The notes: generated by a model from the letters alone, not told the origin. Shown: positions 1-12,659, counted from the first letter of the stretch. The stretch: DNA of 64,000 nt from Deuterostichococcus epilithicus (GCA_033439295.1 JAVTLE010000003.1:2294001-2358000), one strand, 5' to 3'. Program-made: numbers and translations.

Positions 1-313
1 CGACGGATGGTCCAAATGCACTGGGCACCCGACCTTTGCACCTTTCGTGGCCATCGCAAGATGTTTGCGATTCATCCACATGGGCGGGAACCGAGCAGGG
101 ACCCGTCGGCAGCGGGCGCGGAGCGACTCTGGCCGGCCAGCATACGACAACCCTGCAGCAACCACTGACTCCACCTCGTGCGGGGCGCGCAGCACCCAGC
201 CTCAGCAGCTGTCCCTCTTGGCGACTCTTGGGGCAACTCTGGGACCTTTCGGCGGCTGTTCACCTGTTTGCGCACCCTAAACCCTGATACTATGCAGGTT
301 TTTGTTTCTCAAC

Positions 314-3300
314 TCACCGCTCCTCCTCCCAGTAGGCGTCCATGACGGGCTGCTCGAACTCCTCACAGATGACGACGCCCTCGATGGCGGGCACACTGCG
401 GCCGCCGCGGATGTCGAAGCCCGCCATTGCGTGCGCGAAGTCGACGCCCAGCCCCCGGCACACTGCAGCCATGCGCGGGTAGCGCAGGTGCACCGTGCCT
501 GCGGGGTGTGTTGCGGAGGGCATCGGAGGGCATCGTGACCCTGAGCAAGAGAGCACCTCGTCCGGTGTGTCTGCCGCTGCATCAGTCCGCCGCCAGGCGC
601 AGGCGGCACAGGCACAGCGTGCAATCCCAGAGTTTGTTGAGGGGAATTCCCAGAAATGCCTGCAGAGGCCGCAGCAGGAGCCCTATCGAGTTCGAAGATC
701 GTTTTGCTCCATACACCGAAGGAATGCTGCAGCGCGCCGGCACTGACACACAGCCCGTGACAGCAAGTGCGCCTGGGCGGTCATCACGCTGAGGGTGCAG
801 GGCAGCCCGGTAGAGCCGCCGATCGGCCTGACAGTATGCCACGCACAGGCTGCTGGTGACAGCAGCGTGTTTGGGCCATGATGAGCGCCTGCAGCATCGC
901 TATGAGAGCCTGAAGCGCGGCACAAGGCCGCACATGGCAGGAGGACACAGCCAGGACCGAGCCGCATCGCTTCGCACCTGCCGGCAGCTGCGAGGCGTAG
1001 GGCGGCACATTGACATTGCCGCGCTCATTCTTGGGCACGACTCCGTCGACGGCCACCGCCGGCGCCCATGCAGCCGTCTGCCACTCGCCGTACAGCCGGG
1101 TGACGCCCTCCCCGCCGCCCTTTTTACCCCCCTCCTCCTCCTCGAACGCGCTGGCCGGCGGCGCAAACTGTGTGCGCAGGGCTAAAAGGCGTCACGAGGC
1201 TGGGGGGGGTCGCAGCAGGTTCGCCAGCTTCCGAAAGAGAGGCGGCCTGTCAGATGCGCGGCTGTGCTCAACTCCGCAGCCTCTCGCCCTGGCGTCTGCA
1301 GCCTGCCGCTCGGCACACACGACCACGGCTCTCGACGTCCAGACACTCTCCAGCTGCACGAGCCATGAGATATCAGGCCTCTAGGGACCCACCCTGGTCG
1401 TTCTCCAGGTCTAGGGGCGGAGTCCAAGTTGCTCGCCTTGCAGCTGCCCTGTCCCACGCCTATGGCAGGGCGCAGCAGCGCTTTGCGGTGACGTCAGACG
1501 CAGTTTTCGCAGGAGGGGTCTGGAAACTCAAATCCATAAGCCCTGGCATCTACAGCCCACCTCCTCGTCCTCAAGGTCCAGGGGCTGGTCCCTGCCCGAC
1601 GGCTTGTAGCCGCGCTTTTTAACTTCTTTGGCAGGACGCGGCAGCTCCTCTGGCAGCACCTCTCGCCCGCTCTTCATCTTCCACGCCTCCGCGGTGTGCA
1701 GCTCCGCCAGGTGCTCCCGCAGGTAGTAGGCCTCGCCCCTGCTACAGAGAGGTTCCGAAGCAGTAGTGAGACAAGTTAATTGCAGGCTGGCAGTGGAGCC
1801 GTCTCTTGCCTGGGAGCCGTCCCTTGTCTGCTGATGAGCAGGCAGAGGCGCAACTAAGCTACATCAGATGTTTCTCCGCAGACAAGAAACATCTGATGTG
1901 TGCATGTTTGCAGCTCTGCCCGCTGCTGCTGCAAGCAGTGTGCCACAGCCCTCTCAGAGAGGTGCTGCAGCTCCTGAAAGCAGGCAGCTCGGGCTTTCGT
2001 CAAAAGCCATTTTCAGCAATTTCTCGGTACTCCGAATTCTCAGCGCTAGCTACAGTAGGCACATAGTGCTGCCCGCTGACCACCCTCCCTAGAAATAAAT
2101 ACTAATACAAACAGCATCAAAGGAGGCATGACAAGCATGGAAATGTTGACCGAGCGCTCTCCAAAGGCTGAGAACCTGCACAACAGCTCCCTTGTGCAGG
2201 CTGATGCTCTCAAGGGCCAGCGCGCAGGTAGCGCGGCACGTGGGGCCAGCTTCTTGTCTGCAAGTGATGTGTTTGTCTACAATTCTATGGTCTAGAGCCA
2301 AGAGCCAAAAACCAGAAACTGCCGCGCGCCTGTGCAGGCCGACGCTCTTGGTGCCGGGCGCCAGCGCGCTGTAGCGCGGCACATGGCGGTGCAGCACGTA
2401 CAGCGGGTGTTTCTTGAAGCCTTCCAAAGTGGTTGGCAGCGCTGCCCGGTCGCGGACCGCCTGCTCCCCTAGCTCGGCGTCCTCCCTGTAGCATAACAGT
2501 GTCCGTGCTGAAGCACGCATTTGGGGGAAATCCCTGCAGGGTGGCCAGCAGCGTCTGTCCGTTTGCGGAACCCCAACTGCTCCCCCAGCTCCGCATGATG
2601 TCCTCCCTATCGCAAAAGCAGTACGTATGGACAAGCATTGAAGCCGATATCCGATCAGCCCCCTGCCACACGGCCAGCGGTGCAATGTGTACTAGGGTGT
2701 CGGCGCAGGCGCAGGCTGTGACGGTGGGTCGAGCCTCATTGACAGGACATCGGTGCACCCAAGTCGCTGCTTTGCAAGGTCTCCGAGCCACATGTTCGTT
2801 TCGGGTGCCTGCTTGCTGGTGAGCACGCCTGGCAGTGCATTGCCTGCCGTGATCAGGCACAGCTGCTCCGCACCTGACGGCCCGCATCTCCTGTGCGCTC
2901 ATGGACGCCTTAGCAGCCTTCTTGAGGCGCCGAGCCAAGTCCCCGCCATCACCATGCGCCACCTGCAAGTTCGCACAAAGAGTTTGGATCACCATGCAGA
3001 GTGCTTCGCACGGGCAGCCTCCGTGCCGCCATGGCTGTGCACCACCGGCAAGCTCGCAACGACGAAGGCGTGTGCATCCCTGTGCAGAATGTCTCTGGCA
3101 GGACACCCTGCCGCCCCGGCTGCCCACCACCTGCCATTGGTGCTGCAAAGGCTGCCTGCCCAGCTGCTGCGCACGGTGCCGCCCACAGTGCTGGATGTCC
3201 GGTAGAGGTCAACGCGGGCGGGGCACATGATCAGAAGATGGCGCGGCTTGGCAGCGTGAGCTGCGGTGGACAGTGCCATGCTGGGTAGGAGACGCCCCTG

Positions 3301-6300
3301 CAGTGCAGGGACGCCTGACGGCCGCACCCGCATGCCTGCCGTCAGCAGGCTGCTGCCGGTCTGCCCGCCGCCCCCGACGCCGCCTCCCAGGGGCCCTGGG
3401 CCGCTGCCGTCAGCCACGGCAGCCGGCAGCCGCGCGGCGACCTCGCGGCTGCGCAGCGGCCGCAGCGTCTGTTCCCACCAGCCGCCGACGCGCCACTTCT
3501 CCACCGCCAGCAGCGACGGCACATACCTGGACGATGAACACACGAAAGACTCAAGATGACATAACCTCTCATCTCACAGCCTGCTGACTCCGGCATGTAT
3601 TCGCGAGTGGCACGCGGGAATGAGGAAGGCAAGCCGGGCCGGGCTAGACTGTCTGCTGCAGATGTGGACGATGTGGCCAGATGCAGCAACGGCAGAGGGA
3701 ACTCTGAAACCTCCCCGAGCCAGGCTCCAACAGGGGATCTTGATGAACCAGACCATGCCCACAGGCCACTTGGGAACTCACAGCTGCAGTGATGAATTTG
3801 GGTGTCCAACACAAAAGAGGAGAAGGCTGGCAGCCCGCACCTTTGGGTGACGTCCTTGGCGCCGCCATTCGCAAAGGCCACCACGTAAGCCAGCGGCACC
3901 ACTCCCGACACCGCCTCGCCCACCTGAAGGCCAGCCGAGAGTGATTGACAGAAAAAACAAAATAATCTTTCATGATGCGAAAAATCAAGGTCGTCGTGTC
4001 TGGCGCAGGCACTTTCCGCCAGTAACAAAGACGTCTGCGACCACCCGGCCTGCGCACAAGACTGATGGCGATGTGCAGCACAACGCAACTGAACCGGATA
4101 GCGGCAACCAAAAGCAATGCTGAAGTTCGAAAGACGCTCGGGAAGCTGACGACAGTTGGGAATTTCCTCACCTAGAAAAAGCAACGAGCGTCAACCAGCA
4201 CGCAACAGGCAGGGAGCAGACCCGGCGCCGCCTGTTGCACCAGCCGCTTACAGGGCGCAATGCCTGACCCATATTCACCCGCATCATCATGTTGCAGCCA
4301 GCGACACGGAGCAAGTACAAGGCGGGGTGACAGACCTTGTGGGGCTCGTCGCACCAGCCGTCTACAGGGTGCACTGCCGCCCAGCGCCCTGTGTCCGAGG
4401 GACCGCAGTAGACTTCCGCCCAGGTGGCGCCGCCGCCCGCGGCGGCGCGTGCCGCGCTCCTGCCGCGCCCCCAGGCGACACCAGTCTATTTGTGAGGGAC
4501 ACAGACCACGTTTCGCAAGAGTTGCAGCCCTCCGGGTTTGTGTTGCATGTGTGATCGCCCTGCAGCCGAGCTTGCGCACCGTCGAACGAGCCCGGTCTGT
4601 GCTGCGCCCGTGCGAGGCGGCACCGGGGGTGGTACACACAACGGCAGCACAGCTGCTTGGCGTGGCGTCTTGACAGCAGCAAGGGGCGGCAAGCAGGTCA
4701 GACCGCAGCAACAGCACATATTTACAACGAACCACCTGCTGGCGTCCGAGCGACGCAGGCGGTGGTGGCCCAGACGCCGCGCCGCCGATATCCAGGTCCC
4801 GGCTGGCTGACGCTGCGCCGGTGGCCATCATCTGCGCGATCAGCAGCCTGAGTAGACTCGCATTCACTTGCACGCAGGAACAGCGCTGCAGTGCCGGCGA
4901 GCACTGTTGATTGCACCTCCTCTGAGATGCATGGTGCTTGCAAGGGTGCCTGCCAAATATCAGACAGACAGAACGCTTGAGCCCACCCACAGACAGCCCC
5001 CAGCGTCTGCCCCTGGAACCATGACTGCAATGAGCAGCCTGCAGCGCAGGGGTTGCCACCCACCGCCATGGCCAGCTGCTGCTCGAACTCGTCGTCGCCT
5101 CGCCGGCGCCGGCTGCTTTCGGAGCGGAGCAGGCTCGGACCCTCGTCTGCGGCGCCTGCCGGCTGCTGGGCCTCCTCCTGGCCCTTGCGCTTCCTGCCCC
5201 TGCCGCCGCCTCTGCCGCCATCGCGCCCGCCGCCGCGCCCGCCGCGTGGTGCTGCCGGCCCCACAGCGCCTGCTGCCGCTTCGCTGCCGGACGCCGCGCC
5301 CGCCGCTGCTTTGCCGCCAGGGACCGCGGCAGCGGCTTTGGCGGGCCGCCGCCCGGGCTGCTGCGCCAGCTGGCGCTTCTGAGACGGCAACGAGGGCTTG
5401 CGGCCTTTGCCAGATGGAGAGTCCCTATCGACCCCGGGCCGCAGCGGCAGCGGCTCCAGCGCCCTGCGCAGGCGAGCCGCCAAGCTGAACTCACATGCAA
5501 AATTGCAGCCGACTGCAGTGCAATCCAGTATGCATGCAACGGTTTCGCACATCACGAGCTGCCTGAATGCTGATGCAGCCTTGCACGGCATGTGGCTCAC
5601 ACGACGGAGCCACGAGCAGCAATAAAAGGTCGGTTGGGAACTTGATGCTGTAGTTCAGGCACAAAACAGTCGAAGCAGTGGGGAAAGAGGCTCGACCATT
5701 TGAAGTGCAGCACCTCGTCAGGCGCACGAGGCAGCCGGCCGCACGCAGGAGCGCCACGAGGAGCACAGCCAGCTCCTCGGGGGCGCCCTCCCGCTGCGCC
5801 GCCGCTTCCTGCAGCCGCTCCAGCAGCGACACCAGCCCGACGGCGCCGCCGCCGCCGCCGCGCCGCCGCAGCGCCGTCGGCAGATCGTCTGGCAGCTCCG
5901 GCTCCTGAGCCATGGAACAAGGTGCTTCGTTATATCGACCAGCCGTTCAACTCCTGACGGTTGATCTGAGCTGAGGATCCTGGGCCGGCGGGGTGACCTT
6001 GGCGTGCAGAAGCGTGTGGCGGCGGCTCCTTCTGACAATGGCACCTTAGAGGCTGCACCATGATCATTGTGCTGGAGTTTGCAGCACGATGTGAAGGTGC
6101 AGTGATCAAGGTGCCAGTGTGCTGCAACCTCCAGCCCCATGAACAGCACGAACAGCACGAACCTCTTGCGACCGGCATGCAGCAACTGTCCGGCGTGCAG
6201 ACAGGCCGTCATCGGTCAGTCAACGAACTGGGTCGAGGAGATGTCGTGCAGGTTTGATGGCACAGTTCATTTCAGAGGACCTTCTCCAAAAGATGTGCTT

Positions 6301-8482
6301 GCTGGCTCCGCGGCAGAGCGCAATTTCCTTGGCGGATGATATCAGTATCAGAAGGTCTCTGCCGCAGCGCGCGGCACAAGCACATAGTGGTTCGACTTGC
6401 AAACACATTGCCGCAAGCCTCCCATTACACACAGCCGCCGTGCAACGCATTCAGCCCACGCTGCCAGCAGTTTGCGGGGCCGCACCTCGGCACTGGGCGG
6501 CGCCAGCCGGAAGGTGCCGCGGAACCAGGCAAGGAGCGGCGGCAGCCCCTCCAGCGGCACCCCCGGCGGCGCTGCCGAGTCTGTCGGGAGCGGCGCATCG
6601 CCGGCGAGCGACAGCATCAGCGCCTGCGGAGGGATGACAGCATAATGTTGATTACTATGGAGCTCCGTGTCGCAGGTGCGGCATTGATGGGGGCAGTTCC
6701 ACGGGTTGGCAGTCCCACGGGTTGGACCAGTGGACGGTCAGCTGGCAGCAGCACAACCGAGTGCCAGTGAGGCGACGACGTCAGGATCGGCGGCGCACGC
6801 ATGCCCCGGTGCGGGACTCCCTCTTCCTGACACCCAACATGCATCTGCTTTGCACTGAGCGTGTGCTGATCTGCCATCAGAAGAGTGGGCACGGCACTCG
6901 AAACGATGCAAGGTCCCCAGATCGGAGGGTTTCACGAGGAATGTGACCTGAAGCATGGGGTCGCCTGCCGCCCGATCTAGTAGCAGCCCGCGGCCCAACA
7001 AGAAAAGCAGGTTCGCCTGGTGCAGCATCGCCGCATACTGGCGGTCGGCTGTGGTTACTGCCGCCCGCTTACGTCTTCCTGCTTCCGCTGCCTCTCCGCT
7101 GCCGCCGCCGGCCCCGCCGCCACCACGCTGCAGCTGAAACTCCACATCGCCAGAGGCAGCCGCCGCCGGCTGCGCGGCCGCAGCATCCTCCCAGTCGTTG
7201 CTGTCGTCCTGTATGTCCGGGTGCAGAGTGGCCGTCAGAGCCTGAAAGGCACTCCGCTTGAGGGGCCGGACCGCACGCTCAATGCGTCCTGCCTGTTGTG
7301 GCTATGTCAGTCAGCCTTCCCGCTCACCCATGAGTTTTCATCCATGGGCCCTTGCAGCATGACGCGCCAGGCTGAGCCGTTGCAACCACAGTTGCACAGT
7401 GCCACGGACTCACACGAACGCAGGCTCTGGCCTCGTGTTCTGAGCGACCCACCTGCCACTGCTGCGCCGCTGCAGCGGCTTCCGCCGCCTCCGCCGCCAC
7501 CGCCGCCGCCACCTCGTCATCACTGTCCATAGCCTGCGCCGCCGCCGTGGCGAAGGGGTCCCCTCTGCCGCCGTCGAAGCCCCCGCCTGCGCCGCCGGGG
7601 GCGGCCCCTTGCTCCGGCAGTGGCCGCTGGACACCGCCCGCCGCGTCCGGCCGGTGCTCCCGCTGAGCCGCGCTCAACGCTGCAGCGCCACCCTGTAGCA
7701 TGAGCGTTGTGCAATCAGGAACCTTCCCTGCCCACGGCTCCGAGAGTGCCAGCCGGAAGGTAATATCAACTGCTCAGGTCGGGACGCACTGGAAGGCGCC
7801 TGCTCCAGAGCAAGCGCGTCTGACCATGCCTGCCGCCACAGCACCAAGGCATGCAACTGGGTGCATGGGCGCGCGTCCGGAGCAGGGTCGACCCTCTAAC
7901 TGTCCGGCAAAAGGTCTGTCTCAGTTCTGGTGGGCGTGAGGCGTCAGCAAATACATTACAAACCTGAGCGGCGCGCGCCGGCGCGGTCTTCCGCCCGCGG
8001 CGCCCGCCCGCACGGTCCAGCAGCGCGCCCACGGCAGCGTTGCTGACGCCCGACAGCGTGCCTGGAGTTGCGCATCCCACACGTGGGCCAGCACTGGCAG
8101 GACGGGGCAATCGTGCAAGCCTGGCGGGCTGCCGTGTGGTCAGTGGCACCGGGCCGGTAGGCATAGGGGGAGTCAGCGGTGATCACGGTCTGCGACCCTG
8201 CTGCTGTTTTTCCGCAGCATGCATTCGATCGACGGCAATCTGCAGTCTGCAGTTCTTGGCAGCTGTCCCTTCAGCTGGCTGGCAGCCAGCCAGCTGGGAG
8301 ATGAGCGGACCCTGTGGGATTAGTCCATGAAACTTGCACCAATTGCCTGTGTTCATATGCCTACACTACAAGCACAATTGTCTCTGGCACATGCCTGTAG
8401 TCCGGGAATGCTCACCATCAGCGGCCAGCTTCGCAGCACGCTCAGCACCGTCTTGCAAGTCCCGCTTGTTGCGAGGCGGCAT
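314..8482 (-). CDS. RAD4: XPC/RAD4 DNA-damage recognition protein (multi-exon; 3' end may lie outside the window)
   Basis: This gene encodes the nucleotide-excision-repair damage sensor XPC/Rad4, a nuclear protein that binds distorted DNA with RAD23 and centrin. The start is taken at 8480-8482 (MPPRNKRDLQ, basic). Exons near 7.5, 7.1-6.95 and 6.6 kb give the N-terminal part with HQANLLFLLGRGLLLD. Exons near 5.9-5.7 and 5.5-5.07 kb give the transglutaminase-like fold (EELAVLLVALLRAAG, LEPLPLRPG), a basic low-complexity insert and the diagnostic DDEFEQQLAMA. Later exons carry WAEVYC...WAAVHPVDGWCDEP, AYVVAFANGGAKDVT, WWEQTLRPL, BHD1 (LPTTLEGFKKHPLYVLHRH), BHD2 (about 1750-1550) and BHD3 (RLYGEWQTAAW, VPKNERGNVNV, GGRSVPAIEGVVICEEF). 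After WEEER, a GTGAGT donor overlaps an in-frame TGA at 314-316, so the short C-terminal tail is either absent or lies to the left. The exon ending at 2330 seems to use a GC donor. Family assignment is firm; exact exon edges are approximate. Confidence 0.95.
2191..2246 (-). repeat. Degenerate copy of the XPC BHD1 exon end, inside the next intron
   Basis: About 56 bp aligns with the 3' end of the BHD1 exon and its splice site at 2330-2387, about 139 bp away in the same orientation. Shared blocks include TGTGCAGGC, GCCAGCGCGC and TAGCGCGGCAC on the plus strand. Small gaps and substitutions break the reading frame, so it reads as an old local duplication and not as an alternative exon. Confidence 0.7.
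2520..2617 (-). repeat. Degenerate copy of the XPC BHD1 exon start and acceptor, inside the preceding intron
   Basis: This stretch resembles the acceptor and first part of the BHD1 exon at about 2411-2497. The shared order on the plus strand is GGCCAGCAGCG, CTGCTCCC, AGCTC and GTCCTCCCT. The copy is diverged and gapped. With the copy at 2191-2246 it flanks the real exon on both sides. Confidence 0.55.
4208..4264 (-). repeat. Degenerate copy of the XPC 'WCDEP' exon edge, inside the intron
   Basis: This 57-bp segment aligns without length change to 4322-4378, which holds the end of the HPVDGWCDEPHK exon plus its donor. Both share GCACCAGCCG and TACAGGG on the plus strand and are offset by exactly 114 bp. 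The copy no longer encodes the conserved residues in frame. Confidence 0.7.
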
Positions 8483-9277
8483 CTGTCCACCCGCCCCCAG
8501 CGACGTCAAAAAGGCTTTGAAGAAGCATCATCAAACATCACAACGTGTCTTGCTGCGCTTCGCGGCACTGGTAAAGGAAAGTGAATCATCATTTGGTGCA
8601 GAAACGTTTATCACATTGGCCAGCGGGCAGGGGCGTCAGCTGCATGCAGAATGCCTTGATTGGAAGCCCTGTTCTGACGATCTGCATTGTTGAAGCGCAC
8701 GAATAGCGGAGGCTAAGACAGCATGTTTCACTAGGTCTGAGTAGGTGGACTTTGTCACCTAACCTCCAAGGGATACTGTGACGAGCTGGCTGGTGAGCAG
8801 TGCGCCTGTCACGGTTTCAACCACGAGGCACTGCCAACAATTTCAATGCTCTGACTCGGGCAGTTCAACGGCGCCCGTCTGCTTTGAAACCTAGGTAGAT
8901 ACCACCTCCAAATCATTGTGCCATGGCGAAAGCGGCAATCGGTGGTGCTTTTGTAGGCGTATGGCCCGATGCCTCGCAGCACGGCGCATTGCGCCTGTGT
9001 GATCCAGGCCTTCCGCGTTGCCGCGGCATGAGGCCCATTGCGCCCGTCAACATGTGAATTGACCCCGTCCCCAAGCACCCCCGCCGAGCCTCGCACGCGG
9101 CGGACGCCGGCATCAGGCAGAGCCGGAGCTCCCGCCAGCACTGGAAGGTTTCCCATGCGAGGTGGTCGCCATTGCGGGCGCACGCCAAGATACGCCGTCG
9201 CATCATTGGGACCGGCTAGTGTGGCTCGTCCTCCTCTTCGACCGCCTGCCGCAGGCTGCCATTCCGCATGGCGGTGC
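8483..9277. other. Intergenic: upstream of XPC, downstream of the Cys-rich GPI-type gene
   Basis: The two neighbouring genes are transcribed in the same direction (minus). The stretch should hold the 3' UTR of the upstream gene and the XPC promoter. No conserved coding exon, tandem repeat or clear promoter element was recognised. Confidence 0.5.
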
Positions 9278-11737
9278 TCACGCCATAATGACGACGGCAA
9301 TAATTGCCGCCAGCGCCGCAGCGGCCAGCGCTGAGGGGACGGCCTGAGATAGAGAAAAATGAGGAGCTCAACACTGCAAGTCAAGGTTTGATACTGCTTG
9401 TGTGGGGTGGGACTGCAGGCAGCAGCCTTAGCACAGCTGGCCTGCTGGCACGCATGCTGCGGCTAACGCTGCATAAGGTGCATGACCTTTGGCAGACAGA
9501 GTACGCTGCTTGCAGTGGACGGGGGCCGATGCGATCGAGGCTTGTCCGCAGGCAGCTCTTTGGGAGCGTGTGTGAGCACCAAACCCTGCTGCAGCAAACT
9601 AATGCACTGGGGCGGACTGGGAGCGCATTTGAGATTGCATATGCGCCTCAAAGGAAGCCTGGAGAGGCGGTGCACCTTCAGGGAAGCGGCCTGAGGCGCC
9701 GGCGCCGTGCCGGGGCTGGTGGCTGGACCCAGAAAGTCAGTGCCGCCGCTGCCCAGGCCGCTGCCCGTGGCTGGCGCGCTTGCTGGCGAGGTTGCAGACG
9801 CGATGCACGTCGACAACGTCGTGGCCCTGCCACACAAAGATGAAGTCATCGATTCCATTCCAGGATCCTGTGGCAGTCTGCCCATGATGCGGGGATCAAA
9901 GCGGCAGCCAACGAGATGCAGCTGGGCAGTCTTGAAGCCCTCTATAGCTGCATCAGCATTGGCGCGAGCAAAGGCGGCTTGAACGATGGAATTTAGATGC
10001 TGGCTTACACCTCCAGAACGGCAGCTGCGCTCGCACGTCAACGAAAGCAGCTCAATCAGCATGGGGCCTTCCGCATACTACAGAACTGTCAGGCTGGACT
10101 GACTGGCCAACTTCTTTAAAAGGTCACAGGGTTGTGACTACCCAGAAAGGCGAACCGAGATCGTCTGGGCGCACCAGGGGGCGCTGAGCGTGCCGAAGGT
10201 GTTGCGGCATGTTGCCGGGATGGCCTCCAGCGCCGCCGAACACTGTGTCCCGCAATTCGTTGCCGTGGCATTGGCTCCTGTGTGTGTGTCAGCAAGAGGG
10301 GCAGAGTTGAACTCACTGTGACTATGGCAATTCGTCTCCGACTGGCAGCAGCAGGATGCTGCCATCTGAGTGCCCGCCGCCAGGAACATCACATGCACGC
10401 AGCTTTGTCTGTAGGGACAGATGGTCGACCGTGCGAGAAGCAAACCCACCTGTCTGGCAGGTGTCCAGGCCCAGCAGCGTCGTGGCGTTGACAGCCGCCG
10501 TTTTTGTGCACGGGAACAGGGTGTTGTACTTCTGGAGTGCCGCTGCGCGGCGGGCGGCGGCAATGGCGCCCGCATTGCACTTGTTCGCGATGGTTGTCAG
10601 TTGCTGCGAACAGGCCAGCCAGGACACCGTCGGTAGTAGTCGTCGTGCAGGCAGGAAGGCCCCCGCAAGCGGGGAGATCGATGCTTGGGCTTGGCGCAAC
10701 GGCAACAGGTATCAGATGATGCCTATTGCAGGTGAGCACAGCCCAACCGGAGGCACATCATGCGGCGGGTCTCTCGCAATGTCGACAGCAGCCCACCTCC
10801 TGGATGTACGTGCCGGTGGCCTGCCCACTGAGACAGCCTGCACAAGCCACGGAAGAGTGGCCGGTCAACAGGTTTCCCAGCTTCAGATCTGCTGAGAAAG
10901 GGTCACCATGCAGGGACACTAGGCGCAGACATCGCAGCAGGCACTCACTCTGCACGGATGCGCTGTTCCACACGGCGATACAGGCCGTGGCGCAGTACTG
11001 CAGGAGCACCGAGGTATGAGTCAGGTGTGAAGTTCAGCGGGTGGCCATGATCCCCCTTCAGCAGCCCAGGCGACGGTCCACCAAGCCGACCCAGGCTGAT
11101 CACTAGCTGCATACTTTGCTGCTGCTACAAAATACACGTTGGCAGTCCGGTGGCGCCACCAGGCCGTCACGGCCGGCACTCGGGGCGTCACAGGCAACGC
11201 GCATTTGGCGCTGACGCAGCGGCATAAAACTATGGATGCTACAAAGACATGGATTTCAAGCGCATGCAGCCGCATCGGCACCCTTAACGGCCCTTGAGTC
11301 CGCGAGTCGCCTCGCCCTCTAAACCGACAGCTGCTGCTGGTCGGGCGGCCATGCGGGCTCCCCAGATCCGAACAGGCGCCGGTGTGCAGCCTTTGAGACC
11401 AAGTACGGCATCTGTGCTGCGCGGCCAACGACTTGACAGATCCCGGTTCAGCGTTCGCGCTGCGAACTTATGCATCGCGGATAGGCTCGCTCACCGAGGT
11501 GGTGTTGCCAAGCGGTGTGAGGATGCAGTTGCCACCGCATGCTGCCGGAGCAGCCTGCAGGCAGAACTCTCGCTCGCACAGGTCGGTGGGCACGTCTATG
11601 TTGGTGGCAATGGCAGCGTCGGGACCTGGCGCCGATGCAGGAGCCAAGCCACCGAGGCCCAAGCCCGTCTGCGCCGCGACCGCCGGCAACATTGCGGCCA
11701 AAGCCGCCAGAGCAAGCAGAAGCCGCATCTCGACCAT
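9278..11737 (-). CDS. Secreted cysteine-rich protein with predicted GPI-anchor tail, unknown function
   Basis: The start at 11737 gives a clear signal peptide (RLLLALAALAAMLPAVAAQ). Downstream exons encode a Cys-rich ectodomain: LCEREFCLQAAPAACGGNC, YCATACIAVW, VACAGCLSG, NKCNAGAIAAARRAA, a segment with LFPCTK and LGLDTC, and NCGTQCSAALEAIPATC. A Ser/Ala/Pro/Gly linker follows (TSPASAPATGSG, SPGTAPAP), like arabinogalactan/Hyp-rich glycomodules. The last exon encodes only a hydrophobic tail (AVPSALAAAALAAIIAVV) ending in TGA at 9278-9280. Signal peptide, Cys-rich domain, Pro/Ser linker and hydrophobic C-terminus together suggest a GPI-anchored surface or cell-wall protein. I cannot name a family, and internal exon edges are approximate. 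Alternatively the tail could be a single transmembrane helix. Confidence 0.72.
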
Positions 11738-12659
11738 GTTGGCTGATCCTCCGCACGGCTGACTGTCGATGCCGGGCCTCAGCGCTCGGTCGGGTGCAAG
11801 GCTAAACCCTTGCGGAGGTCACTCTCAGGGAGGAGCAGGAACAAGGAATCCCTCTTGCGGTTGGTCTGGCGGCAGCTTGCTGTCGGACCGAACCAATCAC
11901 CTGTCAAGCCCTTCACAGCGTCATCGCTGTGATCCCCTTGGGTTTCTGGGGAACAGCGGATCGTGGTCTGAGACCCGCGCGCGTCCATACCTAACCTCCT
12001 GCTCCGCCAACCGCGCGCGGTTGCTGATGTACCTAGCAACCGCTCTGTGGCGGGGTGCAAGAACGAGGGGCCCCGAACGAGGCACGGGGGAACGAGGCAC
12101 GCCTTCTCCTTTCAAGTGCATCCACACAACCCTCCATGCTGTACGGGGCCACACAACATCGTCGCGCATGGCGGAGTATGCCCAGCACACCTCGGGCCTA
12201 TCTGCGCGGCAAGGCGGCAGGGCTACTAGCAGCTGTTGCTACCTGGAGTCATGCTGCTGCAACGGCTGCCAAGCAGTGCTGCCCGGAGAACTGGGCAACG
12301 TTTGCAAAGCCCTTGAAATGCGTTCGGATGGCTCTTGTATCATCCGGGCCTCGTATGTCCGCCGCGGCACTGCCGCCTGCTACATATCGCTTCCTAGCAT
12401 TGTGCTTCACGATCACCTTTGCAGATGTCGCCAGAAGCAGTCCTCGCATAGTGCCTTCGACGATCACCTGTTCAGCTGTCGCAAGATGCAGTGGGCAAGC
12501 TGTCGTTTTCGAGCATTGGAGCTGCATCTCTTGCAACCCTACCAGCTGCCCATTTGCCAATGTTTCTAGGCGTGCTGCAGGGCCAAGATGAATGGTCTTG
12601 TGCCAGATGGAGCAGAGCTCGCCAAGAAGCCAACAGTGCAACTTGCTTTTCAGCATGGC
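11738..12659. other. Intergenic: promoter side of the GPI-type gene and 3' side of the next minus gene
   Basis: Open frames here show no family similarity and look like GC-rich chance frames. No repeat or RNA gene was recognised. Confidence 0.45.

Noticed and set aside
36-287. Small frames at the left edge as the final XPC exon
   Set aside because: None resembles the conserved C-terminal tail of the family, and the region carries a telomere-like motif after a GTGAGT donor, so it looks intronic.
4172-5539. Long continuous minus-strand frame across 4.2-5.5 kb
   Set aside because: It overlaps XPC exons in another frame; the XPC-specific motifs lie in the other minus frames and are split by introns.
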